Shown here: piece by piece, positions 44,532 to 53,750 of the stretch | How positions within the stretch are numbered: the stretch's first letter is position 1 | Layout: each line of letters begins with the position of its first letter | Source: Bacteroidaceae bacterium | Lineage (GTDB): Bacteria; Bacteroidota; Bacteroidia; Bacteroidales; Bacteroidaceae | Reading direction: 5' to 3' | Assembly: GCA_017617315.1 (NCBI GenBank) | Contig: JAFZWM010000049.1 | Coordinates: forward strand, 1 to 64,000 | Length of the DNA stretch: 64,000 nucleotides | Program-made: the position numbers and the translations under genes | The notes under the pieces: model-generated | What the model was told of the DNA's origin: nothing | What the model saw: only the letters and a program-made list of their open reading frames with translations | The model's database searches: none

Positions 44532-46874
44532 ATGCGATTCTTAGTTTTCCTGATATTTGCAGTCTGCGGAATTGTTCGGAGCTACGCTCAGAAACCATTC
44601 GTTCCGGCCGACTACGTCTGGACATCGCCCAGCCGCAACTCATCCGAGAGTATGCCATGCGGAGGCGGCGACATCGGTCTGAACGTGTGGGCAGAGAACG
44701 GCGACATCATGCTATACTTGGCAAAGAGCGGCACGTTCGACGAGGCCAACACGCTTCTGAAGATGGGACGCATCCGCCTGCATTTCAACAATTACAAACT
44801 TGATGAAAGCGAAAGCTTCAGGCAGATTCTGAAGACTTACGACGGCTATGTGCTCATAACATCGGGCTCGCTGAAAGTAAGGATTTGGGTCGATGCCCTG
44901 AACAGCCACAGCATAAACGTTGAGGCTTCGGACAAGAAGCAAATCGATGCCACTCTGACTTACGAAAGCTGGCGCTATAAGGATTTGGAGATACGCAAAG
45001 GCGAGGGCCATCAGGGCAGTTACAAGTGGGTGATGAACAAGCAGACGCATACTTTTGCCGACAGCATCAGTCTGAAAGGCAAGAATCGGCTCGAAGTGCA
45101 TCATCGCAACCGCCAGCAGACGGTTTTCGACACATCTGTCTCGCTCCAGAAACTCGATGGTTTTAAGCAGAATCTTGCAAATCCGGTTGGCGGAAACGTA
45201 AGTTCAGCCATCGTCCTTCTCGACGGAATGAACTTTACGGGCGAGACTGCCGACGGCACATATCAGGGCACTCCGTTCCGCGGCTGGAAGGCGCGCTCGC
45301 TTGCAGGAAAGAAGTCTGTCGCTGCCCGAATCTGGCTTTCTGCCGGAAGCGAGAAAAACGACGTTCCGACGAAAACCGACCATCGCAAGGCGTTCGACAA
45401 TACTGTAAAATGGTGGCATGACTTTTGGCAGCGCAGTTACATCGATATTCAGGGCGATGGGGCGAATCTCTCGCGCAACTACGCTCTGTTCCGCTACATG
45501 CTCGGCTGCAATTCAGACTCTAAATGGCCTACGAAATTCAACGGCGGACTGTTTACTTTCGACCCCGTTCTTGTAACGGACAAATATCCTTTCAGTCCCG
45601 ATTTCAGACTTTGGGGCGGCGGCACGTTCACGGCTCAGAATCAGCGCCTTGTCTACTGGCCGATGCTGAAGAACGGCGACTTCGACCTCTTGAAACCGCA
45701 GCTCGATACATATTTGTATATGTATCAGAATGCCAAGGAACGATGCAAGGCTTATTGGAATCATCCCGGCGCGTGCTTTGCCGAGCAGATTGAGAATTAC
45801 GGTCTGCCGAATCCTGCCGAGTACGGATTCAAGCATCCGCAGTCGCTTGATGCCGGAGTTGAGTTCAACGCGTGGCTCGAATACGAGTGGGACACGGTTC
45901 TCGAATTCGTGTCGATGGCTCTCGAGTCAAACCGATATTCGGATACAGACATAAGCAGGTACGAGGATTGGATGGTCGATGCCGTCCGCTTCTTCGACGA
46001 GCATTACCGTTATCTCGCCCTCAGCCGTGGCAGAAAGGAACTCAATGCCGACGGCAAAATCATCATCTTTCCCGGCAGTGGATGCGAGACATACAAGATG
46101 GCATACAACCCTTCGAGCACGGTGGCTGGCCTCCGCGTAGTAAGCTCGCAGCTTGCTGAATATTTCGGAAAGAAGTACGGCGATGCCGACAATCCGATGG
46201 AAGGACTCACCGCCGACGAGCGCACAAAGGCTCTGAAGAAGTTGCCTGCACGACTCGAAGGCGTGGATTTAGTCAGATATTTCAAAGGCTTGCTGAGCCG
46301 ACTGCCCGACATTCCTTATCGCGAGATTGACGGCAAGAAGACTATCGCGCCAGCCGTTGTGTGGGAGCGTGTGCAGAATGTAGAGACACCGCAGCTCTAT
46401 CCCGTCTTTCCGTGGCGCGTTTATGGCGTTGGATGCTCCGATGACAGTCTTTCCGTGGCTCTGAACACATACAAACTCGACCCCGACGCTCTGAAGTTCA
46501 GAACATCGAAAGGGTGGAAGCAGGATGCAATATGGGCGGCTTGCCTCGGTCTTACCGATGAGGCAAAGCAACTCGTAACCGAGAAGTTATCCGACGGACC
46601 GTACCGATTCCCTGCCTTCTGGGGACCGGGCTACGATTGGAGTCCCGACCATAATTGGGGTGGCAGCGGAATGATTGCCCTTCAGGAGATGCTCGTTCAG
46701 GAGCGCGGCGGAAAAATCATCCTCTTTCCGTCGTGTCCGCCAGAATGGAACGTGCGCTTCAAGATGCATCTTTCTGGCAACACGGTTGTCGAGGCTTCGC
46801 TCAAAGACGGCAAGGCTGAATATTCCGTCAGCCCGAAAAACCGCGAAAACGACGTAATTTTACTAACTCGCTGA
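44532..46874 (+). CDS. DUF5703-type glycoside hydrolase-like protein
   Basis: Encodes 780 residues with a signal peptide to about residue 19. The N-terminal region (VPADYVWTSPSRNSSESMPCGGGDIGLNVW) resembles the DUF5703 family; the second half is an (alpha/alpha)6-like helical region with WGGGTFTAQNQRLVYWP and HPGACFAEQ. It resembles the GH95/GH65 clan in outline. DUF5703 proteins occur in Bacteroides loci for pectin breakdown, but the bond attacked is not known to me. Third gene of the operon, 9 bp after the esterase. Confidence 0.75.
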   Translation: MRFLVFLIFAVCGIVRSYAQKPFVPADYVWTSPSRNSSESMPCGGGDIGLNVWAENGDIMLYLAKSGTFDEANTLLKMGRIRLHFNNYKLDESESFRQILKTYDGYVLITSGSLKVRIWVDALNSHSINVEASDKKQIDATLTYESWRYKDLEIRKGEGHQGSYKWVMNKQTHTFADSISLKGKNRLEVHHRNRQQTVFDTSVSLQKLDGFKQNLANPVGGNVSSAIVLLDGMNFTGETADGTYQGTPFRGWKARSLAGKKSVAARIWLSAGSEKNDVPTKTDHRKAFDNTVKWWHDFWQRSYIDIQGDGANLSRNYALFRYMLGCNSDSKWPTKFNGGLFTFDPVLVTDKYPFSPDFRLWGGGTFTAQNQRLVYWPMLKNGDFDLLKPQLDTYLYMYQNAKERCKAYWNHPGACFAEQIENYGLPNPAEYGFKHPQSLDAGVEFNAWLEYEWDTVLEFVSMALESNRYSDTDISRYEDWMVDAVRFFDEHYRYLALSRGRKELNADGKIIIFPGSGCETYKMAYNPSSTVAGLRVVSSQLAEYFGKKYGDADNPMEGLTADERTKALKKLPARLEGVDLVRYFKGLLSRLPDIPYREIDGKKTIAPAVVWERVQNVETPQLYPVFPWRVYGVGCSDDSLSVALNTYKLDPDALKFRTSKGWKQDAIWAACLGLTDEAKQLVTEKLSDGPYRFPAFWGPGYDWSPDHNWGGSGMIALQEMLVQERGGKIILFPSCPPEWNVRFKMHLSGNTVVEASLKDGKAEYSVSPKNRENDVILLTR

Positions 46875-46908
46875 TTGCTCGCGTGACAATTAGCGTAAAA
46901 CGATAATA

Positions 46909-49593
46909 ATGAAGAAGTTATTTCTGATTTCAATGTTTTGTGTATCGACTTATGCCTTCGGTATACAGAACTGTATAATTTCCGACTCCGTGCAGTCTGT
47001 AGAGCTCGAAGGCAGAGAGCCTTCGGCATATTCGGCTGCAACATCGGTGGCTGGATTCTATCCGATAGCCAACTCGGGCAGAGTGGTTATGAATTTCAAC
47101 CACGGATGGCGATTCTTCCGAGGCGATGCCAGCGGAGCCGAGTCGGCGTCTTTCAACGACAAAGACTGGGAGATTGTAAGCACTCCACATTCGGTTGAGC
47201 TTGAGCCTGCCGAGGCGAGCGGCTGCCGAAACTATCAGGGTGTGGCTTGGTATCGCAAGCATTTCACTCTTCCTAAGGAGATGAAAGACAAGCAGGCTAC
47301 GGTCTACTTCGAGGGCGCGATGGGCAAGCAATGGGTTTATGTCGATGGCAAACTCGCTGCCGAGCACCTTGGCGGATACCTTCCGTTTATGGTCAACCTT
47401 TCGAAGTTTGGCATAAAGCCGGGCGACAAGTGTGTTATTGCCGTAAAGGTTGACAACTCCGACGACAAGTCGTTCCCTCCCGGAAAGCGCCAGTACACGC
47501 TCGACTTCTCTTATCATGGCGGAATATACCGCGATGTATGGCTCATCGGTCGCAGCGCATCGCACATAACCGATGTAATCGAGGCAGGCAAGGTTGCCGG
47601 CGGAGGCGTATTCATTCATTACAACGAGATTTCTGAGAAGAACGCCGTGATGGTTGTCAATACCGATGTAGAGAATTGCGGCGCAAAGCCAAGCAGCGTG
47701 ACGGTTGAGAATACGATTATCTCTCCTTCGGGAAAGGTGGTGAAGAAACTCCGCAGCAGCGTCAAACTCCTTGCAGGTAAGAGCGCGACCGTCGTTCAGC
47801 AGCTCGCTATTGCCAAGCCGCAGTTGTGGAGTTGCGAGAGTCCGCTTCTTTATAGGGTCGAGACTCGTATTCTTAACGGAAAGCAATGCATTGATGGTGG
47901 AATGACACGCACCGGAATCCGTCGCATCGAGTTCCGCGGAAAGGATGGCTTGTGGATTAACGGCAAGCGTTCAACACAGCTCGTTGGAGCAAACCGCCAT
48001 CAGGATTTTGCCTACGTCGGAAACGCTCTGCCAAACTCTCAGCAATGGCGCGATGCCAAGCGTCTGCGCGATGCCGGATGCCGCATAATCCGCGTGGCTC
48101 ACTATCCGCAAGACCCAAGTTTCATGGATGCCTGCGACGAACTCGGCTTGTTCGTCATCGTGGCAACTCCGGGCTGGCAGTATTGGAACAAGAAGCCCGA
48201 ATTTGCGCAGCGCGTGCATCAGAATACACGCGAGATTATCCGCCGCGACCGCAATCATCCATCGGTAATCCTTTGGGAACCAATTCTTAATGAAACCCAG
48301 TATCCCGAAGACTTCGCTCTTCAGGCTCTTCAGATAACCAAGGACGAATATCCGTACTTCAACCGTCCCGGAGCGGCTGCCGATGTGCAGAGCAAGGGCG
48401 TACGCGCCAACTACGATGTTGTTTACGGCTGGCCTGGCGATGATGAGAAGGCTGATGCGCCTGAGCAATGTATCTTCACGCGCGAGTTTGGCGAGAACGT
48501 AGACGACTGGTATGCGCACAACAACGACAATCGTGCCAGTCGCAGTTGGGGCGAGCGTCCTATGCTGGTGCAGAGCCAGAGCCTTGCAAAGACTTACGAC
48601 GGGCTTTATCGCACCACAGGCAAGTTCATCGGCGGAGCACAATGGCATCCGTTCGACCATCAGCGCGGCTATCATCCCGACCCTTATTGGGGTGGAATCT
48701 ACGATGCCTTCCGTCAGAAAAAGACGGCTTACTATATGTTCCGCAGTCAGTCGCCGGCAACATGGCACAGCGATGTCGTTTCGTCTGGCCCGATGGTCTA
48801 CATTGCCCATAACATGACTCAGTTCAGCGATGCCGATGTGGTTGTTTACAGTAACTGCGACAGCGTCCGCCTTACAGCCTACGACGGCGCGCATGTCTAC
48901 ACCCTTCCTGTCGAGCACAAAGACGGACACATGCTCAACGCGCCAGTCGTTTTCAAGAATGTGTGGGATTTCTGGGAGGCTCGCGGATACAGTTACAACA
49001 AAAAGGCGTGGCAGAAGGTTAAACTTGTTGCCGAGGGCATCATGAACGGAAAGGTTGTGTGCCGCGAAGAACGAATGCCGAGCCGCCGAAGCACCAAACT
49101 ACGTCTATATGCCGATTATAACGGTCATGCGCTGGTTGCCGACGGCAGCGACTTCATCGTTGTTGTTGCCGAGGTTACCGACGATCTCGGTCATGTACGC
49201 CGACTGGCAAAAGAGAACATCGTGTTCACCGTCGAGGGCGAAGGCACGATTATTGGCGACGAGAGCATCTGTGCCAATCCTCGTGCCGTTGAGTACGGCA
49301 GCACGCCGATTCTTGTGCGTTCAACCAGAAAGGCAGGCAAGATAAAAGTGTCGGCTCGCGTTCAGTTCGAGGGCACTCACGCCCCAACATCGACAAGCAT
49401 CGAGTTCGAGAGCATCCCTTCTGCATCTGACTTCTGCGATTCAGATGATGCGGCGGCAGTTGGCTCATCGTCCGTAGTAAAGAAATCTTCTGCATCCGGA
49501 ACGTCTCAGCAAAATAAACTCACCGAAGAAGAAAAACAAAAACTTCTTGACGAGGTCGAAAAGCAGCAGAGCGAGTTCGGTATTCAGAAATAA
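46909..49593 (+). CDS. GH2-family glycoside hydrolase
   Basis: Encodes 894 residues. The signal peptide and a 45-residue linker are followed by the GH2 sugar-binding domain (NFNHGWRFFRGDASGAE, then VAWYRKHFTLP), an immunoglobulin-like domain and the TIM barrel with VILWEPILNET: acid/base Glu462 follows Asn461. FTREFGEN holds the likely nucleophile Glu526. The last 40 residues are a Ser-rich and then Lys/Glu-rich tail (KLTEEEKQKLLDEVEKQQ), unusual for the family and perhaps a coiled coil. GH2 enzymes include beta-galactosidases, glucuronidases and arabinofuranosidases; specificity cannot be decided. Confidence 0.9.
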   Translation: MKKLFLISMFCVSTYAFGIQNCIISDSVQSVELEGREPSAYSAATSVAGFYPIANSGRVVMNFNHGWRFFRGDASGAESASFNDKDWEIVSTPHSVELEPAEASGCRNYQGVAWYRKHFTLPKEMKDKQATVYFEGAMGKQWVYVDGKLAAEHLGGYLPFMVNLSKFGIKPGDKCVIAVKVDNSDDKSFPPGKRQYTLDFSYHGGIYRDVWLIGRSASHITDVIEAGKVAGGGVFIHYNEISEKNAVMVVNTDVENCGAKPSSVTVENTIISPSGKVVKKLRSSVKLLAGKSATVVQQLAIAKPQLWSCESPLLYRVETRILNGKQCIDGGMTRTGIRRIEFRGKDGLWINGKRSTQLVGANRHQDFAYVGNALPNSQQWRDAKRLRDAGCRIIRVAHYPQDPSFMDACDELGLFVIVATPGWQYWNKKPEFAQRVHQNTREIIRRDRNHPSVILWEPILNETQYPEDFALQALQITKDEYPYFNRPGAAADVQSKGVRANYDVVYGWPGDDEKADAPEQCIFTREFGENVDDWYAHNNDNRASRSWGERPMLVQSQSLAKTYDGLYRTTGKFIGGAQWHPFDHQRGYHPDPYWGGIYDAFRQKKTAYYMFRSQSPATWHSDVVSSGPMVYIAHNMTQFSDADVVVYSNCDSVRLTAYDGAHVYTLPVEHKDGHMLNAPVVFKNVWDFWEARGYSYNKKAWQKVKLVAEGIMNGKVVCREERMPSRRSTKLRLYADYNGHALVADGSDFIVVVAEVTDDLGHVRRLAKENIVFTVEGEGTIIGDESICANPRAVEYGSTPILVRSTRKAGKIKVSARVQFEGTHAPTSTSIEFESIPSASDFCDSDDAAAVGSSSVVKKSSASGTSQQNKLTEEEKQKLLDEVEKQQSEFGIQK

Positions 49594-49598
49594 AAAAC

Positions 49599-49639
49599 AA
49601 AAAAACGCTTGGACAATCAGATATGTCCAAGCGTTTTTT
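49599..49639. terminator. Bidirectional terminator after the GH2 gene
   Basis: AAAAACGCTTGGAC and GTCCAAGCGTTTTT (arms 49600-49614 and 49625-49639) form a perfect stem with A and T tracts on both sides, serving the GH2 gene and the convergent minus-strand pair. Confidence 0.92.
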
Positions 49640-49648
49640 ATAGTCTGA

Positions 49649-49924
49649 TTAAACCGTCTTATTTTCTATATCAAAACTGCAAGGAATAAGATGAAATTTT
49701 GTCGGCAGATAAATTAACTCATCAATCGAGCGCTTAACGTCGTTTGCTTTTTTTAGTGGAAAAACTGCTATAATCGAATGTGGTGCAATATTTAAATTGC
49801 AACAAGAACTTTTACCTTTGGTGTAATCTAACCATTTATATATAAAATCTTCGGTTAGATATCCATCTTTGTTTATTACAGAATAATCCTCTTTCTCAAC
49901 ATCATAATACAACGTACAGACCAT
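49649..49924 (-). CDS. Hypothetical protein of AT-rich pair
   Basis: Encodes 91 residues, with no signal peptide or membrane segment and no family that I recognise. It contains NKDGYLTEDFIYKWLDYTKG and ends near CSFDIENKTV. The gene starts 13 bp after the membrane-protein gene, so the two form an operon. It is A/T rich compared with the flanking glycosidase genes, which suggests separate origin. Confidence 0.6.
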   Translation of the reverse strand: MVCTLYYDVEKEDYSVINKDGYLTEDFIYKWLDYTKGKSSCCNLNIAPHSIIAVFPLKKANDVKRSIDELIYLPTKFHLIPCSFDIENKTV

Positions 49925-49937
49925 AAAGTCATTAGAT

Positions 49938-50402
49938 TTAAAAAAGTCTCTTATTATTGGAAATAGTATAATCTAATAATAAGTCAAATCCTTTATATCT
50001 TATGTTGTAGTTTGCAAGTGTTCTTTTCTTGATGTTTTCAGCAAATGATAGATTATCCTCAATGAACCTTGTGATTTTTCGTTCCAACTTTTTGGGAGTA
50101 ATGAATGATTTATAGTATATCAAAATAACGGAAAGTGGAAATATTATGATAAATGGTGTCATTGGTGCAAAAATCACCTTGTCCCATTTTGGGCTATCTG
50201 AAGATATTTCTTCAATTGTTCCAAATACGAAAATAAAAATGCTGCAAAATAGGCATATCAGAAAAAGTGCAAAAATAGGAAACTTGAGCCATTGCCATAT
50301 TGAACTAAATATAAATAGGTTTCCTATTTTCTCGCTTTCCTTAATGTATTTCCAAAGCGACATTTTATCTGGTTGAATTACGTTCAATGTGTATAGATTC
50401 AT
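49938..50402 (-). CDS. Membrane protein of AT-rich pair
   Basis: Encodes 154 residues with two predicted membrane helices (FPIFALFLICLFCSIFIFVF and VIFAPMTPFIIIFPLSVILIYY) and a basic helical C-terminus. Unknown function. A -7 box TATTTTTG is at 50423-50430 on the minus strand. The pair interrupts an otherwise plus-strand run of glycosidase genes. Confidence 0.65.
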   Translation of the reverse strand: MNLYTLNVIQPDKMSLWKYIKESEKIGNLFIFSSIWQWLKFPIFALFLICLFCSIFIFVFGTIEEISSDSPKWDKVIFAPMTPFIIIFPLSVILIYYKSFITPKKLERKITRFIEDNLSFAENIKKRTLANYNIRYKGFDLLLDYTISNNKRLF

Positions 50403-50422
50403 AAAAACATCAAATTTTAATG

Positions 50423-50430
50423 CAAAAATA
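50423..50430 (-). promoter_or_regulatory. Candidate -7 box of the AT-rich pair
   Basis: Minus-strand TATTTTTG matches TAnnTTTG, 20 nt before the membrane-protein start. Confidence 0.5.
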
Positions 50431-50540
50431 ATGAAAAAACATTATGTATAAAGCCTATCTCTATGTTTTCTCTTTGTGTTCGAATGTAAAATAATATGCC
50501 GAAAATATAAAGTCGGCGTGTTGCGTTTAAGAAAAAATGA

Positions 50541-50548
50541 TAACTTTG
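50541..50548 (+). promoter_or_regulatory. Candidate -7 box of the GH95 gene
   Basis: TAACTTTG matches TAnnTTTG, 39 nt before the ATG at 50588. Confidence 0.5.
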
Positions 50549-50587
50549 CGCAGACACAATTTATTGAAATCCTGTAAACTAAGACAC

Positions 50588-53089
50588 ATGAAAAAACTAT
50601 TTCTACTCGCGGCCTTTGCTTGTGCAGTCGTTGCCAATCATCAAAGTGCATTGGCGCAGAACATTGGTAATAGCGCAAGCTCTGTGCTGAAGTACGACAA
50701 GCCGGCGCGCGTTTTCGAGGAGGCTATGCCGCTGGGCAACGGATTTATCGGAGTGATGGACTATGGCGGTGTGGACGACTGGCGGCTCGGGCTGAACGAG
50801 ACGACACTCTGGACCGGCGGCCCAACAAACACAAATCCAACGCCCGATGCTTTCAGCCATCTGGCAAAAGTTCGCGAACTCCTTTTTCAGGAGAAATGGG
50901 ACGATGCCCGAAAGGAACTGATGAATATTCAAGGCCCCGATGCCCAGACTTATGCCCCGATGGGCGATATTCACATCCGCCACATTCAGCAGGGCAAGAT
51001 AGTAAATCACGGCACGGGCGAGATTGGCGGCGCGTGGAGCGGAAAGATTTCGGATTATTATCGCGCCTTGGACTTGGACATGGCTCTGTCGGGACAAAGC
51101 TATACAGTAGACGATTCGGTTGGCATAAGTCGGTTTGCCTTCACCTCGTTTCACAAAAATGCCTTGGTCATCGTGCTTCATTCCAACAAGAAAGGAATGC
51201 TTAACATTCAGGTTGCGCCCGAAGCGCCTTATCAGAGTGCGGTTGTTACTTCCGAAGGAACAGATGCCTGCGCCCTCTCGGCTCAGATACCTTATAATAT
51301 AGACCGCCCCGACTATGCTCCGCTTCATCAAGGGCCGAACGGCGAGAACGGAATGCGCTTCAGGTTCATGATAAAGGTTGCCGATACTGACGGAAAGGTT
51401 TCTACATCGCCTTTTCTGAATGTTACAGATGCCACTCACATCGTCATGCTCGTTACGGCGGCGACGAGTTTCAACGGCTACGACAAGCGTCCTGACATCG
51501 ACGGAAAGGACGAGAAAGCCGAAGTCCTTCGGCTGATGAACGAAGTCATCTCGTCTGTCGGCTCGGCAAAAGGCAAGGCGTTGCTGAAAGCCTTAATCGT
51601 ACCGCATATCGAAGATTATCAGTCTGTTTACGGTCGGGTAAAGCTGAATATCTCTGAGGGCGAAGCTGAAACGGACAAGCCAACCGATGTCCGGCTGGCA
51701 GAATACAAGAAAGGTGCTGACGACAAGGCTCTCGAAGAACTATATTTCAACTACGGAAGATATCTGCTCACCTCATCGTCGCGCGAGGGCGGACAGGCTG
51801 CCAATCTTCAGGGCATCTGGAACAAAGACCTCTGGCCTGCGTGGGGATGCGAATACACCACCAACATCAACCTCGAAATGAACTACTGGCCGGCCGAGCC
51901 TCTTGGCATGAGCGAGACAACCGAGCCGCTCATCCAGTTCATCAGACGCTCGGCGGTTACGGGAGCCGAGATTGCAAAGAATTTCTATCATCTCGGCGGA
52001 TGGGTTATGCATCACAACAGCGACATCTGGTCGCTTGCCAATCCGGTGGGCAAGTGCGAGGGCGACCCTATGTGGGCCAACTGGAGCATGGGCTCGGCAT
52101 GGCTCTCTCAGCATCTTTATGAGCATTATCGCTTTACGATGGACAAGGATTATCTCAGAAACACCGCCTATCCGCTTATGAAGGGCGCGGCCGAGTTTAT
52201 TAAAGGCTGGCTCGTAGAGAAAGACGGGAATCTTGTAACCGCTCCGTCAACTTCGCCCGAGAATGCATATCTCGACGATAACGGTAACAGGGGAGTCGTA
52301 ACCATTGGTTCGACAATGGACATGGAGATAATCTGGGATTTGTTCACAAACCTCATCGAGGCGTCGCAAGTTCTTGGAACCGATGAGCAGTTGCGTGGCG
52401 AGTGGATTGCCATGCGAGGAAAACTCATGCCTTTGCGCATTGGCAAGGACGGCAACCTTATAGAATGGTACAAGGATTGGAAGGACGAAGACCCGCAGCA
52501 TCGCCATGTGTCGCATCTGTTCGGACTGTATCCGGGGCGGCAGATTTCGCCAGTCAAGAATCCCGATATTGCTGCCGCTTGCCGAAAGACTCTCGAAGTC
52601 CGGGGCGATGGCGGAACAGGCTGGAGCAAGGCTTGGAAGATAAACTTCTGGGCGCGTCTGCTCGACGGCAATCATGCCTACAAGATGTATCGCGAGCTGC
52701 TTATTCATTCAACCCTGAATAATCTTTTCGACAATCATCCGCCGTTCCAGATTGACGGCAACTTCGGAAGCATAGCCGGCATTGCCGAAATGCTTCTGCA
52801 AAGTCAGAACGACGAACTGCATCTTCTTCCGGCTCTTCCTGCGGCATGGCAGTCGGGGCAGGTGAGAGGCTTGCGCGGTCGCGGAGCGTTCATCGTAGAC
52901 ATTGATTGGAGTGACGGAGTACTGAATTCAGCCTCGGTTACAAGCTGCAATGGAGGCGTATGCAAAATACGTACTTCTAACCGTATAAAAATAAGCGGAG
53001 CGTCGGCAAAAGAAAGAATCGAAAATAAAACGTATATATATACATTTGATACAAAGAAAGGTGCTGTTTATGGAATAAGAAAGAAATAA
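50588..53089 (+). CDS. GH95-family alpha-L-fucosidase/galactosidase
   Basis: Encodes 833 residues from the ATG at 50588, which gives a clean signal peptide (MKKLFLLAAFACAVVA...LAQ); the longer frame starts inside the promoter. The GH95 domain order is seen: N-terminal beta-domain (WRLGLNETTLWTGGP), helical barrel with NINLEMNYWPAE, SPENAY (general acid Glu) and IDGNFG (conserved Asp), and a C-terminal beta-domain. The Asn pair of NINLEMN matches the residues that, with the Asp, activate water in GH95 fucosidase. Members act on alpha-1,2-fucose or alpha-L-galactose, as in xyloglucan or rhamnogalacturonan II. Confidence 0.93.
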   Translation: MKKLFLLAAFACAVVANHQSALAQNIGNSASSVLKYDKPARVFEEAMPLGNGFIGVMDYGGVDDWRLGLNETTLWTGGPTNTNPTPDAFSHLAKVRELLFQEKWDDARKELMNIQGPDAQTYAPMGDIHIRHIQQGKIVNHGTGEIGGAWSGKISDYYRALDLDMALSGQSYTVDDSVGISRFAFTSFHKNALVIVLHSNKKGMLNIQVAPEAPYQSAVVTSEGTDACALSAQIPYNIDRPDYAPLHQGPNGENGMRFRFMIKVADTDGKVSTSPFLNVTDATHIVMLVTAATSFNGYDKRPDIDGKDEKAEVLRLMNEVISSVGSAKGKALLKALIVPHIEDYQSVYGRVKLNISEGEAETDKPTDVRLAEYKKGADDKALEELYFNYGRYLLTSSSREGGQAANLQGIWNKDLWPAWGCEYTTNINLEMNYWPAEPLGMSETTEPLIQFIRRSAVTGAEIAKNFYHLGGWVMHHNSDIWSLANPVGKCEGDPMWANWSMGSAWLSQHLYEHYRFTMDKDYLRNTAYPLMKGAAEFIKGWLVEKDGNLVTAPSTSPENAYLDDNGNRGVVTIGSTMDMEIIWDLFTNLIEASQVLGTDEQLRGEWIAMRGKLMPLRIGKDGNLIEWYKDWKDEDPQHRHVSHLFGLYPGRQISPVKNPDIAAACRKTLEVRGDGGTGWSKAWKINFWARLLDGNHAYKMYRELLIHSTLNNLFDNHPPFQIDGNFGSIAGIAEMLLQSQNDELHLLPALPAAWQSGQVRGLRGRGAFIVDIDWSDGVLNSASVTSCNGGVCKIRTSNRIKISGASAKERIENKTYIYTFDTKKGAVYGIRKK

Positions 53090-53178
53090 TATAATCTTAT
53101 TATATTCAGTATTTTAACGCTTGAATTTTGGTATTGCGAAAAATTAGTTCGAAAAACTTGCAAAAAAAGTGAATATTA

Positions 53179-53192
53179 TGAATGTATATTCA
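53179..53192 (+). promoter_or_regulatory. ARG box (ArgR operator)
   Basis: TGAATGTATATTCA is a perfect 14-bp palindrome of the ARG-box form TGAAT-N4-ATTCA, with a second TGAAT half-site at 53170. It lies 12 bp upstream of the -7 box TAATTTTG (53205-53212), over the expected -33 region, so ArgR bound here would block its own promoter and probably the downstream arginine genes. Confidence 0.75.
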
Positions 53193-53204
53193 AAATATTA
53201 TTGC

Positions 53205-53212
53205 TAATTTTG
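53205..53212 (+). promoter_or_regulatory. -7 box of the arg operon
   Basis: TAATTTTG matches TAnnTTTG, 24 nt before the argR ATG and next to the ARG box. Confidence 0.55.
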
Positions 53213-53236
53213 CAGCAATTTTAGAATAAATATACA

Positions 53237-53722
53237 ATGAGAAATAAAAATAGTCGTTTGGATGCTATCAAGATTATAATTTCTTGTAAGGAAATTGGTA
53301 GTCAGGAAGAACTGTTGCAGGCTCTTCGCGCCGAGGGTTATCAGCTCACGCAGGCAACTCTGTCGCGCGACCTGAAGCAGCTAAAGGTTGCAAAGGCTGC
53401 GAGCATGAACGGTAACTATGTTTATGTGCTGCCAAACAACACGATGTACAAGCGTAACGTCGACAACATAAACGTAACCGATGTTATGAGACAGCGTGCC
53501 AATGGCTTTATTTCAATAAATTTTTCAGGAAACATTGCAGTCATCAAAACTCGTCCGGGCTACGCAAGCAGTCTGGCCTATGATATCGACGACCGCAACT
53601 ATCACGAGATTATAGGTACAATCGCGGGCGACGATACAATTCTGCTCGTCATTCGCGAAGGCTTCACTCCGGGAGCGGTGGTGAGAGCACTAAGAGACAT
53701 CTTGCCAAACCTACAAGCATAG
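53237..53722 (+). CDS. argR: Arginine repressor ArgR
   Basis: Encodes 161 residues. The N-terminal winged helix includes SQEELLQALRAEGYQLTQATLSRDLKQL, and the C-terminal oligomerisation and arginine-binding domain has GTIAGDDTILLVIRE. ArgR is a hexameric regulator that uses arginine as co-repressor. It heads the biosynthetic operon, behind an ARG box that suggests autoregulation. Confidence 0.96.
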   Translation: MRNKNSRLDAIKIIISCKEIGSQEELLQALRAEGYQLTQATLSRDLKQLKVAKAASMNGNYVYVLPNNTMYKRNVDNINVTDVMRQRANGFISINFSGNIAVIKTRPGYASSLAYDIDDRNYHEIIGTIAGDDTILLVIREGFTPGAVVRALRDILPNLQA

Positions 53723-53750
53723 AAAATAAAAATATTCGAATATAATTAAA

